In this document: positions 8,308 through 16,833 of the stretch, one piece after another
Layout: every line of letters begins with the position of its first letter
Numbering within the stretch: position 1 is the stretch's first letter
NCBI GenBank assembly: GCA_030596125.1
Contig: JAUVKT010000012.1
Span: forward strand, 1-45,005
Source: Bacteroidales bacterium
GTDB lineage: Bacteria; Bacteroidota; Bacteroidia; Bacteroidales; VadinHA17
Direction: 5' to 3'
DNA: 45,005 bases
Position numbers and translations under genes: made by a program
Notes under the pieces: generated by a model
The model's database searches: none
The model's input: only the letters and a program-made list of their open reading frames with translations
Told to the model about the DNA's origin: nothing

Positions 8308-8419
8308 ATGTCAAAAGGGAGCCGAGCGTTAATAAATTATCCTGTGGATGATTTTAGCGAGGAGCCAGACTGCAGCGAAGGATTTAAAAAGGCAATAATA
8401 ACAAATAAACTCATTAAAG

Positions 8420-9874
8420 ATGGCAAATGTCGATTTTTCAGTGCGTGATAGTTTTGGGACTAAAGCAGGTGTTATAGCTGCGGCAGCAGGTTCTGCTATT
8501 GGGCTTGGTAATATCTGGAGGTTTCCCTATGTTGCCGGACAAAACGGTGGAGGAGCTTTTTTACTAATATACCTCGGTTTCATTCTTGTTATAGGTTTTC
8601 CTGTAATGTTGGCTGAACTATCAATTGGCCGCAGAGCTCAACGGAATGCTCTCGGTTCTTTTAAAAAGCTTGCTCCGGGTAAACCCTGGTACCTGGTTGG
8701 CCTGATGGGTGTTGTTGCTGCGTTTATGATTCTGGCATTTTACAATACAATTGCGGGATGGACCCTTGAGTATCTTGCCCAGGCAGTAGGTAACGGTTTT
8801 AACGGTAAATCATCAGATGAGTTGAAAAATTCCTTTGAGGCTTTCCAGTCAGGAACATTTCGTCCTGTCTTCTGGCAATTGATTTTTATTTTACTGACCG
8901 GTTATATTGTATTTCTGGGTGTAAAAAAAGGAATTGAGAAATATACTAAAATATTGATGCCGTTACTTGTGGTTTTGGTTGTAATTATCGCAATCAAGTC
9001 ATTAACCCTGCCGGGAGCAAGAGAGGGGTTGGTTTTTCTTTTTAAACCCGATTTTTCAAAGATATCATGGACTGTTATCCTTGATGCACTCGGTCAGGCT
9101 ACTTTCTCTTTGAGTATAGGGATGGGCACACTAATAACATACGGTTCGTATATTCAAAAGAATAATAACCTTGCCAATACTGTACTCAAGGTAACGGCTG
9201 CTGATACAGCTATTGCGGTTTTAGCCGGAATAATGATATTTCCTGCAGTATTTGCTTTTAATATTGATCCTGCAGAAGGTTTCGGGTTGGTATTTATTGT
9301 TCTGCCTGGCATTTTTGAGCAGATGGCGGGGGGGTATTTTTTCGGCATTCTATTTTTTATTTTACTTGCTATTGCAGCATTAACATCGACTGTATCTATT
9401 TTTGAGGTTATTGTAGCTTACTTCTCAGAAGAGTTGAATATGACAAGACACAGAGCCACTATAATCGGTTCAGTTGCTCTCGCCTTCGTAGGAGTGTTTG
9501 CAACACTATCTTTTGGTCCGCTTAGTGGTGCCCTGATATTCGATAAGACGATATTCGAATGGTTTGAGTATTTATCGGTCAATATTATGCTTCCCCTTGG
9601 AGCAATATTTCTTGTATTGTTTGTCGGATGGTATCTTGGCAGAAAAAATGTAGAAGATGAGCTTACAAGCGGAGGATCCCTTAAAGTTAAACTATTAGGA
9701 TTATTTATGATAGTTGTGAAATTTATTGCACCGATAGCTATTACCCTGGTGTTTATATACGGACTGGGCCTGATAGGGAAAAAAGATAAGAAGAAGTCTG
9801 AACCTGTTGCTGACGAACAGGCTTTTGCTAATAATACTTTTTTGCCTGGTAGAACAATTGAGTTGTTTACATGA
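8420..9874 (+). CDS. sodium-dependent transporter, NSS (SNF) family
   Basis: This 484-residue inner-membrane protein belongs to the neurotransmitter:sodium symporter family (LeuT fold), which drives uptake of amino acids or related compounds with sodium. The first membrane segment carries the sodium-site and substrate-site signature GSAIGLGNIWRFPYVAGQNG near residues 25-44. GMGTLITYGSY occurs in the unwound TM6 region near 231-241. About eleven or twelve hydrophobic segments are visible, as in short bacterial members. The tail after the last helix is charged (KKDKKKSE). The substrate cannot be named. It is followed 43 bp later by an AGCS-family sodium:amino-acid symporter, so the pair probably serves amino-acid uptake. 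Confidence 0.9.
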   Translation: MANVDFSVRDSFGTKAGVIAAAAGSAIGLGNIWRFPYVAGQNGGGAFLLIYLGFILVIGFPVMLAELSIGRRAQRNALGSFKKLAPGKPWYLVGLMGVVAAFMILAFYNTIAGWTLEYLAQAVGNGFNGKSSDELKNSFEAFQSGTFRPVFWQLIFILLTGYIVFLGVKKGIEKYTKILMPLLVVLVVIIAIKSLTLPGAREGLVFLFKPDFSKISWTVILDALGQATFSLSIGMGTLITYGSYIQKNNNLANTVLKVTAADTAIAVLAGIMIFPAVFAFNIDPAEGFGLVFIVLPGIFEQMAGGYFFGILFFILLAIAALTSTVSIFEVIVAYFSEELNMTRHRATIIGSVALAFVGVFATLSFGPLSGALIFDKTIFEWFEYLSVNIMLPLGAIFLVLFVGWYLGRKNVEDELTSGGSLKVKLLGLFMIVVKFIAPIAITLVFIYGLGLIGKKDKKKSEPVADEQAFANNTFLPGRTIELFT

Positions 9875-9917
9875 TTTTTTAACTGGTTAGTTTGTTAAAC
9901 CGTATTTCCTGAAGAAA

Positions 9918-11414
9918 ATGCTACTATCACCTCCTGATCCGCTGACAATATGTGACAGGATAAACCTTGCCTTCAAGCCGGTAGTTGATCTCCTTGATGT
10001 GATATTTTTCTGGGATCCTGTAAAGGCGGCAGGCATTGACATTGGGGCAGATGTACCTATTGTTGTATTATGGCTGCTGTTTGGAGGTCTCTATTTTACC
10101 TTCAGAATGAGGTTTATCAATATACGTGCATTCAGACATGCTTTTGGTCTGATCACAGGACGATATGATAAGCCCGGTAATGTTGGTGAGGTAAGTCATT
10201 TCCAGGCCCTTACCACTGCTCTTTCTGCAACAGTCGGACTCGGAAATATTACAGGTGTTGCTATAGCTATTACCATTGGCGGACCTGGCGCTACCTTTTG
10301 GATGATACTGGCCGGGTTTTTTGGTATGTCACTGAAATTTACGGAGTGCACACTTGGGATAAAGTACAGACATGTTGATGAAAACGGAAAGGTTTCAGGC
10401 GGACCGATGTACTATTTAAGTAAAGCATTATCTCTTAAGAAACTTGGAGGACTGGGTAAGGTGCTTGCTCTTTTTAGCGCCATTATGATGGTGCTGGCCT
10501 CATTTGGAGGGAGTAACATGCTACAGGCGAATCAGAGTTTTGCTCAGTTTGCAACAATTTTACCCGGAATAGAGGGGTATGGATTCTGGTTTGGTGTCGG
10601 ACTGTCTGTTTTGATAGCAATGGTAGTAGTTGGTGGGATTAAGGCTATCGCAAGAGTAACCGAAAAACTTGTCCCCTTTATGGCCGTTCTTTATATTGGT
10701 GCTGCACTTGTAATTATTGTAATGAATTTCAGCAGAGTTGATGATGTATTTATATTGATAATCAGAAGCGCTTTTCATCCTGTTGCAGTTGAGGGGGGAA
10801 TTATAGGAGTAATTATTACCGGGTTCAGGAGAGGCGCCTTCTCTAATGAGGCAGGTGTAGGCTCGGCTGCTGTTGCACATGCTGCTGCCCGGACAGACGA
10901 TCCGGTTAAGGAGGGTATTGTAGCAATGCTTGGGCCATTTATTGATACTATTATTATTTGTACAATGACAGCCCTTGTAATAATCTTCACCGGTTTTCAT
11001 TCCATTGACGGAACACTCGAGGGTACTGAACTTACATCTGCAGCTTTTGCTTCTGTCTTTCCATGGTTCCCTTACCTGCTTGTTGCTGTAATACTCTGTT
11101 TTGCATTTTCAACTATGATCTCCTGGTCATATTATGGTTTAAATGGGTTTAAATTTATTTTTGACAAAGGTCTCCGGAAACTTACCGGCAGCAACAGGTC
11201 TTCGGGATATATTTATTATTTTTTCTTTCTCTCATTTACAGTTATAGGAGCATCAAGCTCTCTTGATAATGTTATAGCTTTTTCAGATATGATGGTGTTA
11301 ACTCTGGCATTTCCTAATATTACCGGCCTGTTAATTCTTGCTCCTGAGATATGGAGCGATCTGAAGAATTATATGTCCCGACTCAGACAGGATGACATTA
11401 TCAAGTACAGGTAA
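9918..11414 (+). CDS. sodium:alanine/glycine symporter, AGCS family
   Basis: This 498-residue inner-membrane symporter takes up alanine, glycine or similar small amino acids with sodium. Landmarks are SATVGLGNITGVAIAITIGG near residue 106, the family signature GGPGATFWMILAGFFGMSLK directly after it, KFTECTLGIKYR, and FRRGAFSNEAGVGSAAVAHAAA near 303. The N-terminal FWDPVKAAGIDIGADVP region and about eleven membrane helices agree with the family. Length is normal. It follows the NSS-family transporter on the same strand and may be cotranscribed with it. Nearby peptide- and amino-acid-degrading genes fit such a role, but no direct link is shown. Confidence 0.92.
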   Translation: MLLSPPDPLTICDRINLAFKPVVDLLDVIFFWDPVKAAGIDIGADVPIVVLWLLFGGLYFTFRMRFINIRAFRHAFGLITGRYDKPGNVGEVSHFQALTTALSATVGLGNITGVAIAITIGGPGATFWMILAGFFGMSLKFTECTLGIKYRHVDENGKVSGGPMYYLSKALSLKKLGGLGKVLALFSAIMMVLASFGGSNMLQANQSFAQFATILPGIEGYGFWFGVGLSVLIAMVVVGGIKAIARVTEKLVPFMAVLYIGAALVIIVMNFSRVDDVFILIIRSAFHPVAVEGGIIGVIITGFRRGAFSNEAGVGSAAVAHAAARTDDPVKEGIVAMLGPFIDTIIICTMTALVIIFTGFHSIDGTLEGTELTSAAFASVFPWFPYLLVAVILCFAFSTMISWSYYGLNGFKFIFDKGLRKLTGSNRSSGYIYYFFFLSFTVIGASSSLDNVIAFSDMMVLTLAFPNITGLLILAPEIWSDLKNYMSRLRQDDIIKYR

Positions 11415-11461
11415 TTCCTCTTTTTTTATTAACTTGCATAGTCTCACTGTATAAAATTATT

Positions 11462-12394
11462 ATGTCTTTTAAGGCAAATACCCGGCGTTGGTTTGGTTAT
11501 TCCAGGAGAGAAAGAACCGGTTCGCTCGTGCTTGTAATAATTATATTGTTTGTTATGAGTTACCGGTTTGCAGACTATCACTTTCGTTCCGGGAAGATAG
11601 CCGGAACAGGCTCACAGGCAATTAGTGATGCTGTGGAGAGTGATACTATCTTCGAAGAAGACTTGTCAGGGTATGATGTTCCATCAGATATTACAACTTT
11701 TGATCCGAATACCGCTTCAGTTGAGATTCTTTTAAAGAATGGCCTTACCGGAAGACAGGCAACTACACTTATAAATTACAGGAAAAGTGGAGGCAGGTTT
11801 TATAAGGCTGAAGATTTCAGGAAGATCTATGGAATTGACCGGGAGTTACAGGATATACTTATTCCACATATTTTTATTGCACCGTCGGTTATCAGAGATA
11901 GTGATAACAGATATACAGGGAAACCTTACCGGCATGATAAAGACAGTGTCGTATCCGAACGAAAGGATAATGAATTTTATTATATAGAAAAAATTGAAAT
12001 TAATAGCGCTGACTCTTCTGAATTTGAGAGGATGCCGGGACTGGGTCCGGTTTTGTCAGCCAGGATCGTTAAATATCGAAATTTACTTGGAGGTTTTGTT
12101 ACAACAGACCAGCTTACACAGGTGTATGGTATCAATGATTCACTAATGATGCAAATTTCTGATTATGTAACCGTCGACCAGATGAATATTCGGCATCTTG
12201 ACCTTAACAGTGCAGAATACAGGGATTTGATAAGGCATCCATATATTAACAGGGCGCAGACTAAATCAATCCTGAGATACAGGGAGGTTACAGGGGAAAT
12301 AAATAACAGAGGCGAATTGGTGATAAATAATATTTTTACAGTGGAAGAGATTGAGAGACTGGCACCTTATATTGTAGTTGCTGATACTATATGA
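11462..12394 (+). CDS. membrane-anchored protein with three helix-hairpin-helix (ComEA-like) repeats
   Basis: The product has 310 residues. A basic N-terminus (RRWFGYSRRERTG) precedes a single membrane segment at about 20-34, then comes an acidic linker. Three ComEA-type helix-hairpin-helix units follow at about 80-125 (DPNTASVEIL...GLTGRQATTLINYR), 178-224 (NSADSSEFERMPGLGPVLSARIVKYR) and 245-290 (DLNSAEYRDLI). The first two end with the typical FYKAEDFRKIYGI / GFVTTDQLTQVYGI pattern. ComEA in other phyla binds incoming DNA during natural transformation, and similar domains occur in non-specific DNA-binding proteins. Whether this protein faces the periplasm and takes part in competence is not known. 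It stands alone upstream of the rpsU promoter. Confidence 0.75.
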   Translation: MSFKANTRRWFGYSRRERTGSLVLVIIILFVMSYRFADYHFRSGKIAGTGSQAISDAVESDTIFEEDLSGYDVPSDITTFDPNTASVEILLKNGLTGRQATTLINYRKSGGRFYKAEDFRKIYGIDRELQDILIPHIFIAPSVIRDSDNRYTGKPYRHDKDSVVSERKDNEFYYIEKIEINSADSSEFERMPGLGPVLSARIVKYRNLLGGFVTTDQLTQVYGINDSLMMQISDYVTVDQMNIRHLDLNSAEYRDLIRHPYINRAQTKSILRYREVTGEINNRGELVINNIFTVEEIERLAPYIVVADTI

Positions 12395-12542
12395 ACCGGG
12401 CATAGGAAAATAAATAATAAACAGGTTAAATGAAAGTTGCAAAAGTTGGTTATAATTCTTATTTTTAAAGAAGCAAGTAAATCAATAAAACAGGGTTAAT
12501 TATGGGAAAATGGGATAGCAGCTAAATTATTTATAGAAAAGT

Positions 12543-12573
12543 TTTGAAAAAAGGATAACACTTTCTAACTTTG
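12543..12573 (+). promoter_or_regulatory. consensus Bacteroidota promoter for rpsU-xerC-hpf
   Basis: A -33 TTTG (12543-12546), 19 bp spacing and a -7 TAACTTTG (12566-12573) fit the Bacteroidota promoter consensus TTTG-N19-TAnnTTTG. The -7 element ends 28 bp before the rpsU start codon. This is the best-formed promoter in the window, as expected for a highly expressed ribosomal gene. Confidence 0.8.
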
Positions 12574-12601
12574 CGGCTCATTTCTAAACAGAAGAAGAAT
12601 T

Positions 12602-12793
12602 ATGATAATCGTTCCGATTAAAGAAGGTGAAAATATTGAAAGGGCATTGAAAAAATTCAAGCGTAAGTTTGAGAAGACAGGTGTTGTTCGTGAATTAAGG
12701 ACACGTCAGGCTTTCATCAAGCCTTCTGTGCGTCGCAGAGAAGAGATTAAAAAAGCGATTTACGTACAACAATTACAACAGGAAGAGGAGTAA
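12602..12793 (+). CDS. rpsU: 30S ribosomal protein S21
   Basis: This 63-residue basic protein is a small-subunit component involved in mRNA engagement during initiation. The sequence MIIVPIKEGENIERALKKF, the RELRTRQAFIKPSVRRRE core and the lysine/glutamine-rich tail are typical of S21 in Bacteroidota. It is preceded by a consensus promoter and followed 48 bp later by xerC and then hpf, the usual order in this phylum. In Bacteroidota the 30S anti-Shine-Dalgarno is thought to be shielded by S18, S21 and others, which fits the scarcity of strong ribosome binding sites in this window. Confidence 0.97.
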   Translation: MIIVPIKEGENIERALKKFKRKFEKTGVVRELRTRQAFIKPSVRRREEIKKAIYVQQLQQEEE

Positions 12794-12841
12794 CATTCTC
12801 TTTGTTATTTATTCCCATTTAAACAGATCGGGGTTCCTTCT

Positions 12842-13735
12842 ATGGGTTATAAGGAATCATTTCTTGACTACTTGAAATTTGAGAAGCATTATTCTCAGCA
12901 TACTGTCCGTTCGTATAAGAACGATCTGGATCAGTTTTTTGTATTTATAGCATCTCACTGTGGATCTGAGGATCCGGAGAGTGTTATTTCATCTGATGTC
13001 AGATCGTGGATGGTATCCATGATTGACTCAGGGTATTCTACGACATCGGTTCACAGAAAGATTTCCGGATTAAGATCATTCTACAGATTTCTAAGAAGAG
13101 AGGGTTTTGTTACAACTGACCCTGTTGAAAAGGTTATATTGCCAAAAAGGAAAAAGCGGCTTCCTCTATTCGTTGAGGAGGAATCATTAAACAGGCTTCT
13201 CGACAGTTATGATTTTGGTGATGGTTTTAGTGGTAGAAGAGACCGTACCATTATTGAGATGTTATATCTTACCGGGATGAGGCGGGCTGAACTGGTTGGT
13301 TTGAGGGATGGTGATATTGACATTAAGGGTCTTACTGTAAAAGTTACCGGAAAGAGGAATAAGGAACGGATAATTCCGCTGTTAAGTGGTTTTTGTGATG
13401 ATATTACAATTTACCTTGAACAGAGAAGCGCCTCAGGAATAGCCAGGGAAGAGGATTGGTTTTTTGTAACAGACCGTGGTAACAAACTATATGACAAGTA
13501 TGTTTATAATGTAGTAAACAGGTACCTCGATATGGTGACAACCATTGAAAAAAAGAGTCCGCATATCCTGCGTCACACTTTTGCCACACATATGCTGAAC
13601 CATGGCGCTGACCTCAATTCAATAAAAGAGATCCTGGGGCATGCCAATCTTTCGGCTACCCAGATATATACGCATAATACTTTTGAGAAGTTAAAAGATG
13701 TATACAAACAGGCCCATCCAAGGGCTGCTAAATAA
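12842..13735 (+). CDS. xerC: tyrosine recombinase XerC/XerD
   Basis: This 297-residue site-specific recombinase resolves chromosome dimers at dif. The N-terminal SAM-like DNA-binding domain occupies about residues 1-90. The catalytic domain has Arg147 in TGMR, Lys171 in the beta-hairpin VTGKRNKER, His241-x-x-Arg244 in HILRH, His267 in LGHA and the nucleophile Tyr276 in IYTH. All catalytic residues are present. Its fixed position between rpsU and hpf shows it is the housekeeping enzyme, not a phage or integron integrase. Whether it should be called XerC or XerD cannot be decided from this sequence alone. Confidence 0.93.
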   Translation: MGYKESFLDYLKFEKHYSQHTVRSYKNDLDQFFVFIASHCGSEDPESVISSDVRSWMVSMIDSGYSTTSVHRKISGLRSFYRFLRREGFVTTDPVEKVILPKRKKRLPLFVEEESLNRLLDSYDFGDGFSGRRDRTIIEMLYLTGMRRAELVGLRDGDIDIKGLTVKVTGKRNKERIIPLLSGFCDDITIYLEQRSASGIAREEDWFFVTDRGNKLYDKYVYNVVNRYLDMVTTIEKKSPHILRHTFATHMLNHGADLNSIKEILGHANLSATQIYTHNTFEKLKDVYKQAHPRAAK

Positions 13736-13750
13736 TAAGGAGGAAAAAAT

Positions 13751-14047
13751 ATGAATATTCAGATCCATTCTGTAAAGTTTGACGCAGACAAGAAGTTGAT
13801 TGATTTTGTAACACAAAAAATTAACAAATTGAGCCAGTACAGCGATGATATAGTTAGTGCTGAAGTTTTTCTCAGGCTCGATAAGGATCAGGAGAAGGAA
13901 AATAAGCTTACAGAAGTCAAGCTGGAGTATCCCGGAGGACCTCTTTTTGCAAAGAAACAGAGCAGGAGTTTTGAAGAGGCTACAGATCTTGTTGCAGATG
14001 CCCTGAAGAAGCAGATTACAAGACAGAAAGAGAAGATGAGGAGGTAG
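13751..14047 (+). CDS. hpf: ribosome hibernation-promoting factor (short HPF/YfiA)
   Basis: This 98-residue member of the HPF/RaiA family binds the decoding centre of the 30S subunit in slow growth and stabilises idle ribosomes. It starts MNIQIHSVKFDADKKLIDFV and shows the beta-alpha-beta-beta-beta-alpha pattern. The C-terminal helix ends in RQKEKMRR. It is the short type, without the dimerisation domain of long HPF. The start has an unusually good ribosome binding site for this phylum (AAGGAGG at 13738-13744). It follows xerC by 15 bp, so rpsU, xerC and hpf are probably one transcript. Confidence 0.93.
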   Translation: MNIQIHSVKFDADKKLIDFVTQKINKLSQYSDDIVSAEVFLRLDKDQEKENKLTEVKLEYPGGPLFAKKQSRSFEEATDLVADALKKQITRQKEKMRR

Positions 14048-14080
14048 GTCTCTTTTTTTCCTGAAAATATTATCTTTTTA

Positions 14081-14112
14081 TTTGTTGATTAAAATTTATA
14101 TTAATACATTTG
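14081..14112 (+). promoter_or_regulatory. promoter for the tRNA-tuf transcription unit
   Basis: A -33 TTTG (14081-14084), 20 bp spacing and a -7 TACATTTG (14105-14112) fit the Bacteroidota consensus. The -7 element lies 51 bp upstream of the first tRNA. This likely drives the four tRNAs and tuf. Confidence 0.7.
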
Positions 14113-14163
14113 CAAACCGATTTTGGGGGTGAAAACCAGGGTCGAAAAGCGTTCTTTAAAATT

Positions 14164-14237
14164 GCCGATGTAGCTCAGTTGGTCAGAGCAGCTGATTTGT
14201 AATCAGCAGGTCGGGGGTTCGAATCCCTTCATCGGCT
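14164..14237 (+). tRNA. tRNA-Thr (anticodon TGT)
   Basis: A full cloverleaf can be drawn. The acceptor stem GCCGATG pairs with CATCGGC, the D arm is TAGCTCAG-TTGGTCAGAGCA, and the anticodon stem GCTGA/TCAGC encloses the loop TTTGTAA with anticodon TGT. The T arm is GGGGG-TTCGAAT-CCCTT, which uses a G-U pair. CCA is not encoded. First of four tRNAs ahead of tuf. Confidence 0.97.
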
Positions 14238-14282
14238 CTTGAGCGAATTTGTAAGTGTATTACTGTTAATGATATCTCAGTT

Positions 14283-14365
14283 GGGGAGATACCAAAGTGG
14301 CCCACTGGGGCAGACTGTAAATCTGCTGTCGCACGACTTCGCAGGTTCGAATCCTGCTCTCCCCA
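14283..14365 (+). tRNA. tRNA-Tyr (anticodon GTA)
   Basis: The acceptor stem GGGGAGA pairs with TCTCCCC, and discriminator A is present. The anticodon stem GCAGA/TCTGC encloses CTGTAAA with anticodon GTA. A long variable arm (TGTCGCACGACTTCGCA region) marks a class II tRNA, as expected for bacterial tRNA-Tyr. Length 83 nt. CCA is not encoded. Confidence 0.97.
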
Positions 14366-14435
14366 CTTTTTAACATAGACCAGGGTCGGCACTTATTATT
14401 GACGATGTAAAACCTGTCCTCTTTTGGAAAAATAA

Positions 14436-14508
14436 GCGGGAGTAGCTCAGTTGGTAGAGCATCAGCCTTCCAAGCTGAGGGTCGCGGATTCGAATTCCGT
14501 CTCCCGCT
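14436..14508 (+). tRNA. tRNA-Gly (anticodon TCC)
   Basis: The acceptor stem GCGGGAG pairs with CTCCCGC. The anticodon stem TCAGC/GCTGA encloses CTTCCAA with anticodon TCC. The T arm is GCGGA-TTCGAAT-TCCGT, with one G-U pair. Length 73 nt, CCA not encoded. Confidence 0.97.
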
Positions 14509-14517
14509 CAAATTTTG

Positions 14518-14589
<72 letters not shown>

Positions 14590-14641
14590 AAAAGATTTAT
14601 TAATGAAAATTGAATTTTAATATAAAAATACGTTAGGAGTT

Positions 14642-15829
14642 ATGGCTAAAGAAAAATTTGACAGGTCGAAACCGCACGTAAATATCGGTACCATTGGTCA
14701 CGTAGACCATGGTAAGACTACATTGACGGCTGCTATCACTATGGTACTTGCTAAAAACGGTCTTTCAGAGATCAGGGACTTTGACTCAATTGACAATGCA
14801 CCTGAAGAGAAAGAAAGGGGTATTACTATTAATACTGCTCACGTTGAGTACTCGACAGCAAATCGTCATTATGCACACGTTGACTGTCCTGGACACGCTG
14901 ACTATGTTAAAAACATGGTTACGGGTGCAGCTCAGATGGACGGTGCTATTCTTGTAGTTGCTGCAACAGACGGTCCGATGCCTCAGACTCGTGAGCATAT
15001 CCTGCTTGCACGTCAGGTGAATGTGCCTAAGATCGTTGTTTTCATGAACAAAGTTGACATGGTAGATGATGAAGAATTACTTGAACTCGTAGAAATGGAA
15101 ATTCGTGAACTTCTCGATTTTTACGAATTTGACGGTGATAAGACACCTATAATTCTTGGTTCTGCCCTTGGCGCGATGAATGGTGAGCAAAAATGGGAAG
15201 ATAAGGTAATGGAACTTATGGAGGTAGTTGATGAGTTTATTCCGATTCCTCCCCGTGATTTTGAGAAACCTTTCTTGTTACCCGTTGAGGATGTATTCTC
15301 TATTACTGGTCGTGGTACAGTTGCTACCGGAAGGATCGAAACTGGTATTGTTAATACTGGTGATGAGCTTATGATGGTTGGACTTGGTGCCAACAAGCGT
15401 AAGACTGTTTGTACTGGTGTTGAGATGTTCCGTAAAATACTTGATCGTGGTGAAGCCGGTGATAATGTTGGTCTTCTGCTTCGTGGTGTTGATAAGAATG
15501 AGATCAAAAGAGGTATGGTAATGGCAGCTCCTGGTTCTATCACTCCTCATACTAAGTTTAATGCCGAGGTTTACATACTTAAAAAAGAAGAGGGTGGACG
15601 TCATACTCCATTCCATAATAAGTATCGTCCTCAGTTTTATGTGAGAACACTTGATGTTACCGGTGAAATATCACTTCCTGAAGGAACTGAGATGGTAATG
15701 CCTGGTGATAGGGTGACTATATTGGTTGAGCTTATTACACCTGTAGCCATAAATACCGGTCTTCGTTTTGCTATCCGTGAAGGAGGCAGGACTGTTGGTG
15801 CCGGTCAGGTTACTGAGATTGTTGAGTAA
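14642..15829 (+). CDS. tuf: translation elongation factor EF-Tu
   Basis: This 395-residue GTPase delivers aminoacyl-tRNA to the ribosome. G1 GHVDHGKT is at residues 19-26, the switch I region [12 protein letters not shown] is near 59-70, DCPGH is at 81-85, NKVD is near 136-139, and the SAL-type G5 motif GSALGAMNG is near 173. Domains 2 and 3 are complete, with [13 protein letters not shown] and the C-terminal [19 protein letters not shown] ribosome binding site AGGAG lies just before the ATG. It is the translation factor gene placed after four tRNAs and before tRNA-Trp, secE and nusG, the usual Bacteroidota order. Kirromycin-site residues were not examined one by one. Confidence 0.98.
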   Translation: MAKEKFDRSKPHVNIGTIGHVDHGKTTLTAAITMVLAKNGLSEIRDFDSIDNAPEEKERGITINTAHVEYSTANRHYAHVDCPGHADYVKNMVTGAAQMDGAILVVAATDGPMPQTREHILLARQVNVPKIVVFMNKVDMVDDEELLELVEMEIRELLDFYEFDGDKTPIILGSALGAMNGEQKWEDKVMELMEVVDEFIPIPPRDFEKPFLLPVEDVFSITGRGTVATGRIETGIVNTGDELMMVGLGANKRKTVCTGVEMFRKILDRGEAGDNVGLLLRGVDKNEIKRGMVMAAPGSITPHTKFNAEVYILKKEEGGRHTPFHNKYRPQFYVRTLDVTGEISLPEGTEMVMPGDRVTILVELITPVAINTGLRFAIREGGRTVGAGQVTEIVE

Positions 15830-15856
15830 GATTATAACTCTTATAAATGTCTTTAT

Positions 15857-15882
15857 GGACATCCTGGTTTTAAGGGATGTTC
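15857..15882 (+). other. hairpin between tuf and tRNA-Trp
   Basis: GGACATCC (15857-15864) pairs with GGATGTTC (15875-15882), giving 8 bp with one G-U pair and room for one more. There is no T-run after it, so it is not a plain intrinsic terminator. It may mark an RNA-processing site or weaken read-through ahead of tRNA-Trp and secE. Confidence 0.4.
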
Positions 15883-15892
15883 ATTACGATAT

Positions 15893-15965
15893 ACGGGTGT
15901 AGCTCAGTTGGTAGAGCACTGGTCTCCAAAACCAGGTGTCGGGAGTTCGAGCCTCTCCTCCCGTG
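15893..15965 (+). tRNA. tRNA-Trp (anticodon CCA)
   Basis: The anticodon stem CTGGT/ACCAG encloses CTCCAAA with anticodon CCA. The D arm and the T arm (GGGAG-TTCGAGC-CTCTC) are normal. The acceptor stem ACGGGTG pairs with CTCCCGT except for a T-T mismatch at positions 6 and 67. The discriminator is G and CCA is not encoded. The gene lies 16 bp before secE. Confidence 0.95.
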
Positions 15966-15981
15966 CTAATGTTTAAAAATA

Positions 15982-16176
15982 ATGGGAAAGATCAATAAGT
16001 ACTTCAAGGAATCGTATACAGAGTTGATGCATAAGGTTACCTGGCCTACATGGAGTGAACTGCAAAACAGCACAACAGTTGTAATGATAGCTTCACTGAT
16101 TGTTGCCCTGACCGTTTGGGTAATGGATTATGCATTCGATAATATTATGACGTTTGTTTATCAGATGTTATATTAA
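15982..16176 (+). CDS. secE: preprotein translocase subunit SecE
   Basis: This 64-residue short SecE, with a single membrane segment, clamps SecY in the Sec translocon. An N-terminal amphipathic helix (KINKYFKESYTELMHKVTWPTWSEL) carries the conserved TWPT motif, followed by one membrane helix at about residues 32-52. It lies between tRNA-Trp and nusG, its almost universal position. Short SecE of this kind is usual outside enterobacteria. Confidence 0.96.
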   Translation: MGKINKYFKESYTELMHKVTWPTWSELQNSTTVVMIASLIVALTVWVMDYAFDNIMTFVYQMLY

Positions 16177-16194
16177 AGAAAGATAAAAACCCAA

Positions 16195-16743
16195 ATGGGA
16201 GAGAGTGTAAAAAAGTGGTATGTGCTTCGCGCCATTGGAGGTAAGGAGAAAAAAGTTAAGGAATATATTGAGAGTGAGATAAACCGTCTCAATCTCCAGG
16301 AATATATTGCTCAGGTACTGATCCCTACCGAAAAGGTATATCAGATCAGGCAGGGCAAGAAAATCAACAAGGAGAGAAATTTTTTCCCCGGTTATATTCT
16401 TATTGAGGCTGTTCTGGTTGGTGAGATACCACATATTCTCAAAAGTATTCCTAATGTTATTGGTTTCCTGGGAACCCGGCAGGGAGATCCCGTTCCATTA
16501 AGAAAGGCTGAGATAAACAGGATACTTGGAAAGGTTGATGAACTGGCTGCCAGTGATGAGGAGATAAATATTCCATTTTTCGTTGGAGAGTCTGTAAAAG
16601 TTGTGGATGGTCCGTTTAACAGCTTTACGGGTATTATAGAAGAGGTAAATAACGAGAAGAAAAAGCTTAAAGTTATGGTTAAGATTTTTGGTCGTAAAAC
16701 ACCACTTGAACTAAGCTTTATGCAGGTTGAAAAAGATAGTTAG
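16195..16743 (+). CDS. nusG: transcription termination/antitermination factor NusG
   Basis: This 182-residue protein binds RNA polymerase through its NGN domain (about residues 1-110; [20 protein letters not shown] at the start, FFPGYILIE near 63) and contacts ribosome, Rho or S10 through the C-terminal KOW domain (about 128-182; [17 protein letters not shown]). NGN and KOW are both complete, so this is the housekeeping NusG. A specialised UpxY/LoaP-type antiterminator would not sit between secE and rplK. The start is 18 bp after the secE stop. Confidence 0.96.
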   Translation: MGESVKKWYVLRAIGGKEKKVKEYIESEINRLNLQEYIAQVLIPTEKVYQIRQGKKINKERNFFPGYILIEAVLVGEIPHILKSIPNVIGFLGTRQGDPVPLRKAEINRILGKVDELAASDEEINIPFFVGESVKVVDGPFNSFTGIIEEVNNEKKKLKVMVKIFGRKTPLELSFMQVEKDS

Positions 16744-16762
16744 GATTTATTAATTAAAGATA

Positions 16763-16804
16763 TTGGTAGTTGCGACAATATAATGCTTCCTGAGTGACTA
16801 CCAA
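16763..16804 (+). promoter_or_regulatory. stem-loop leader before rplK, candidate L1 autoregulation site
   Basis: TTGGTAGT (16763-16770) pairs perfectly with ACTACCAA (16797-16804). The stem can go on by three more pairs (two G-U, one C-G), leaving a 20-nt loop. It ends 29 bp before the rplK start. In many bacteria L1 represses the rplK-rplA mRNA by binding its leader, so this is a plausible site, but no match to a known L1 motif was shown. Confidence 0.45.
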
Positions 16805-16833
16805 GCTCTCGCGTAAACTAAGCAAAGTAAATT

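Noticed and set aside
10560-11000. 146-codon minus frame inside the AGCS transporter gene
   Set aside because: Shadow of a real, strongly conserved gene on the other strand.
12842-13735. Integrase of a mobile element next to tRNA genes
   Set aside because: The recombinase is in the conserved rpsU-xerC-hpf order and there are no phage genes, attachment repeats or cargo; it is the housekeeping Xer.
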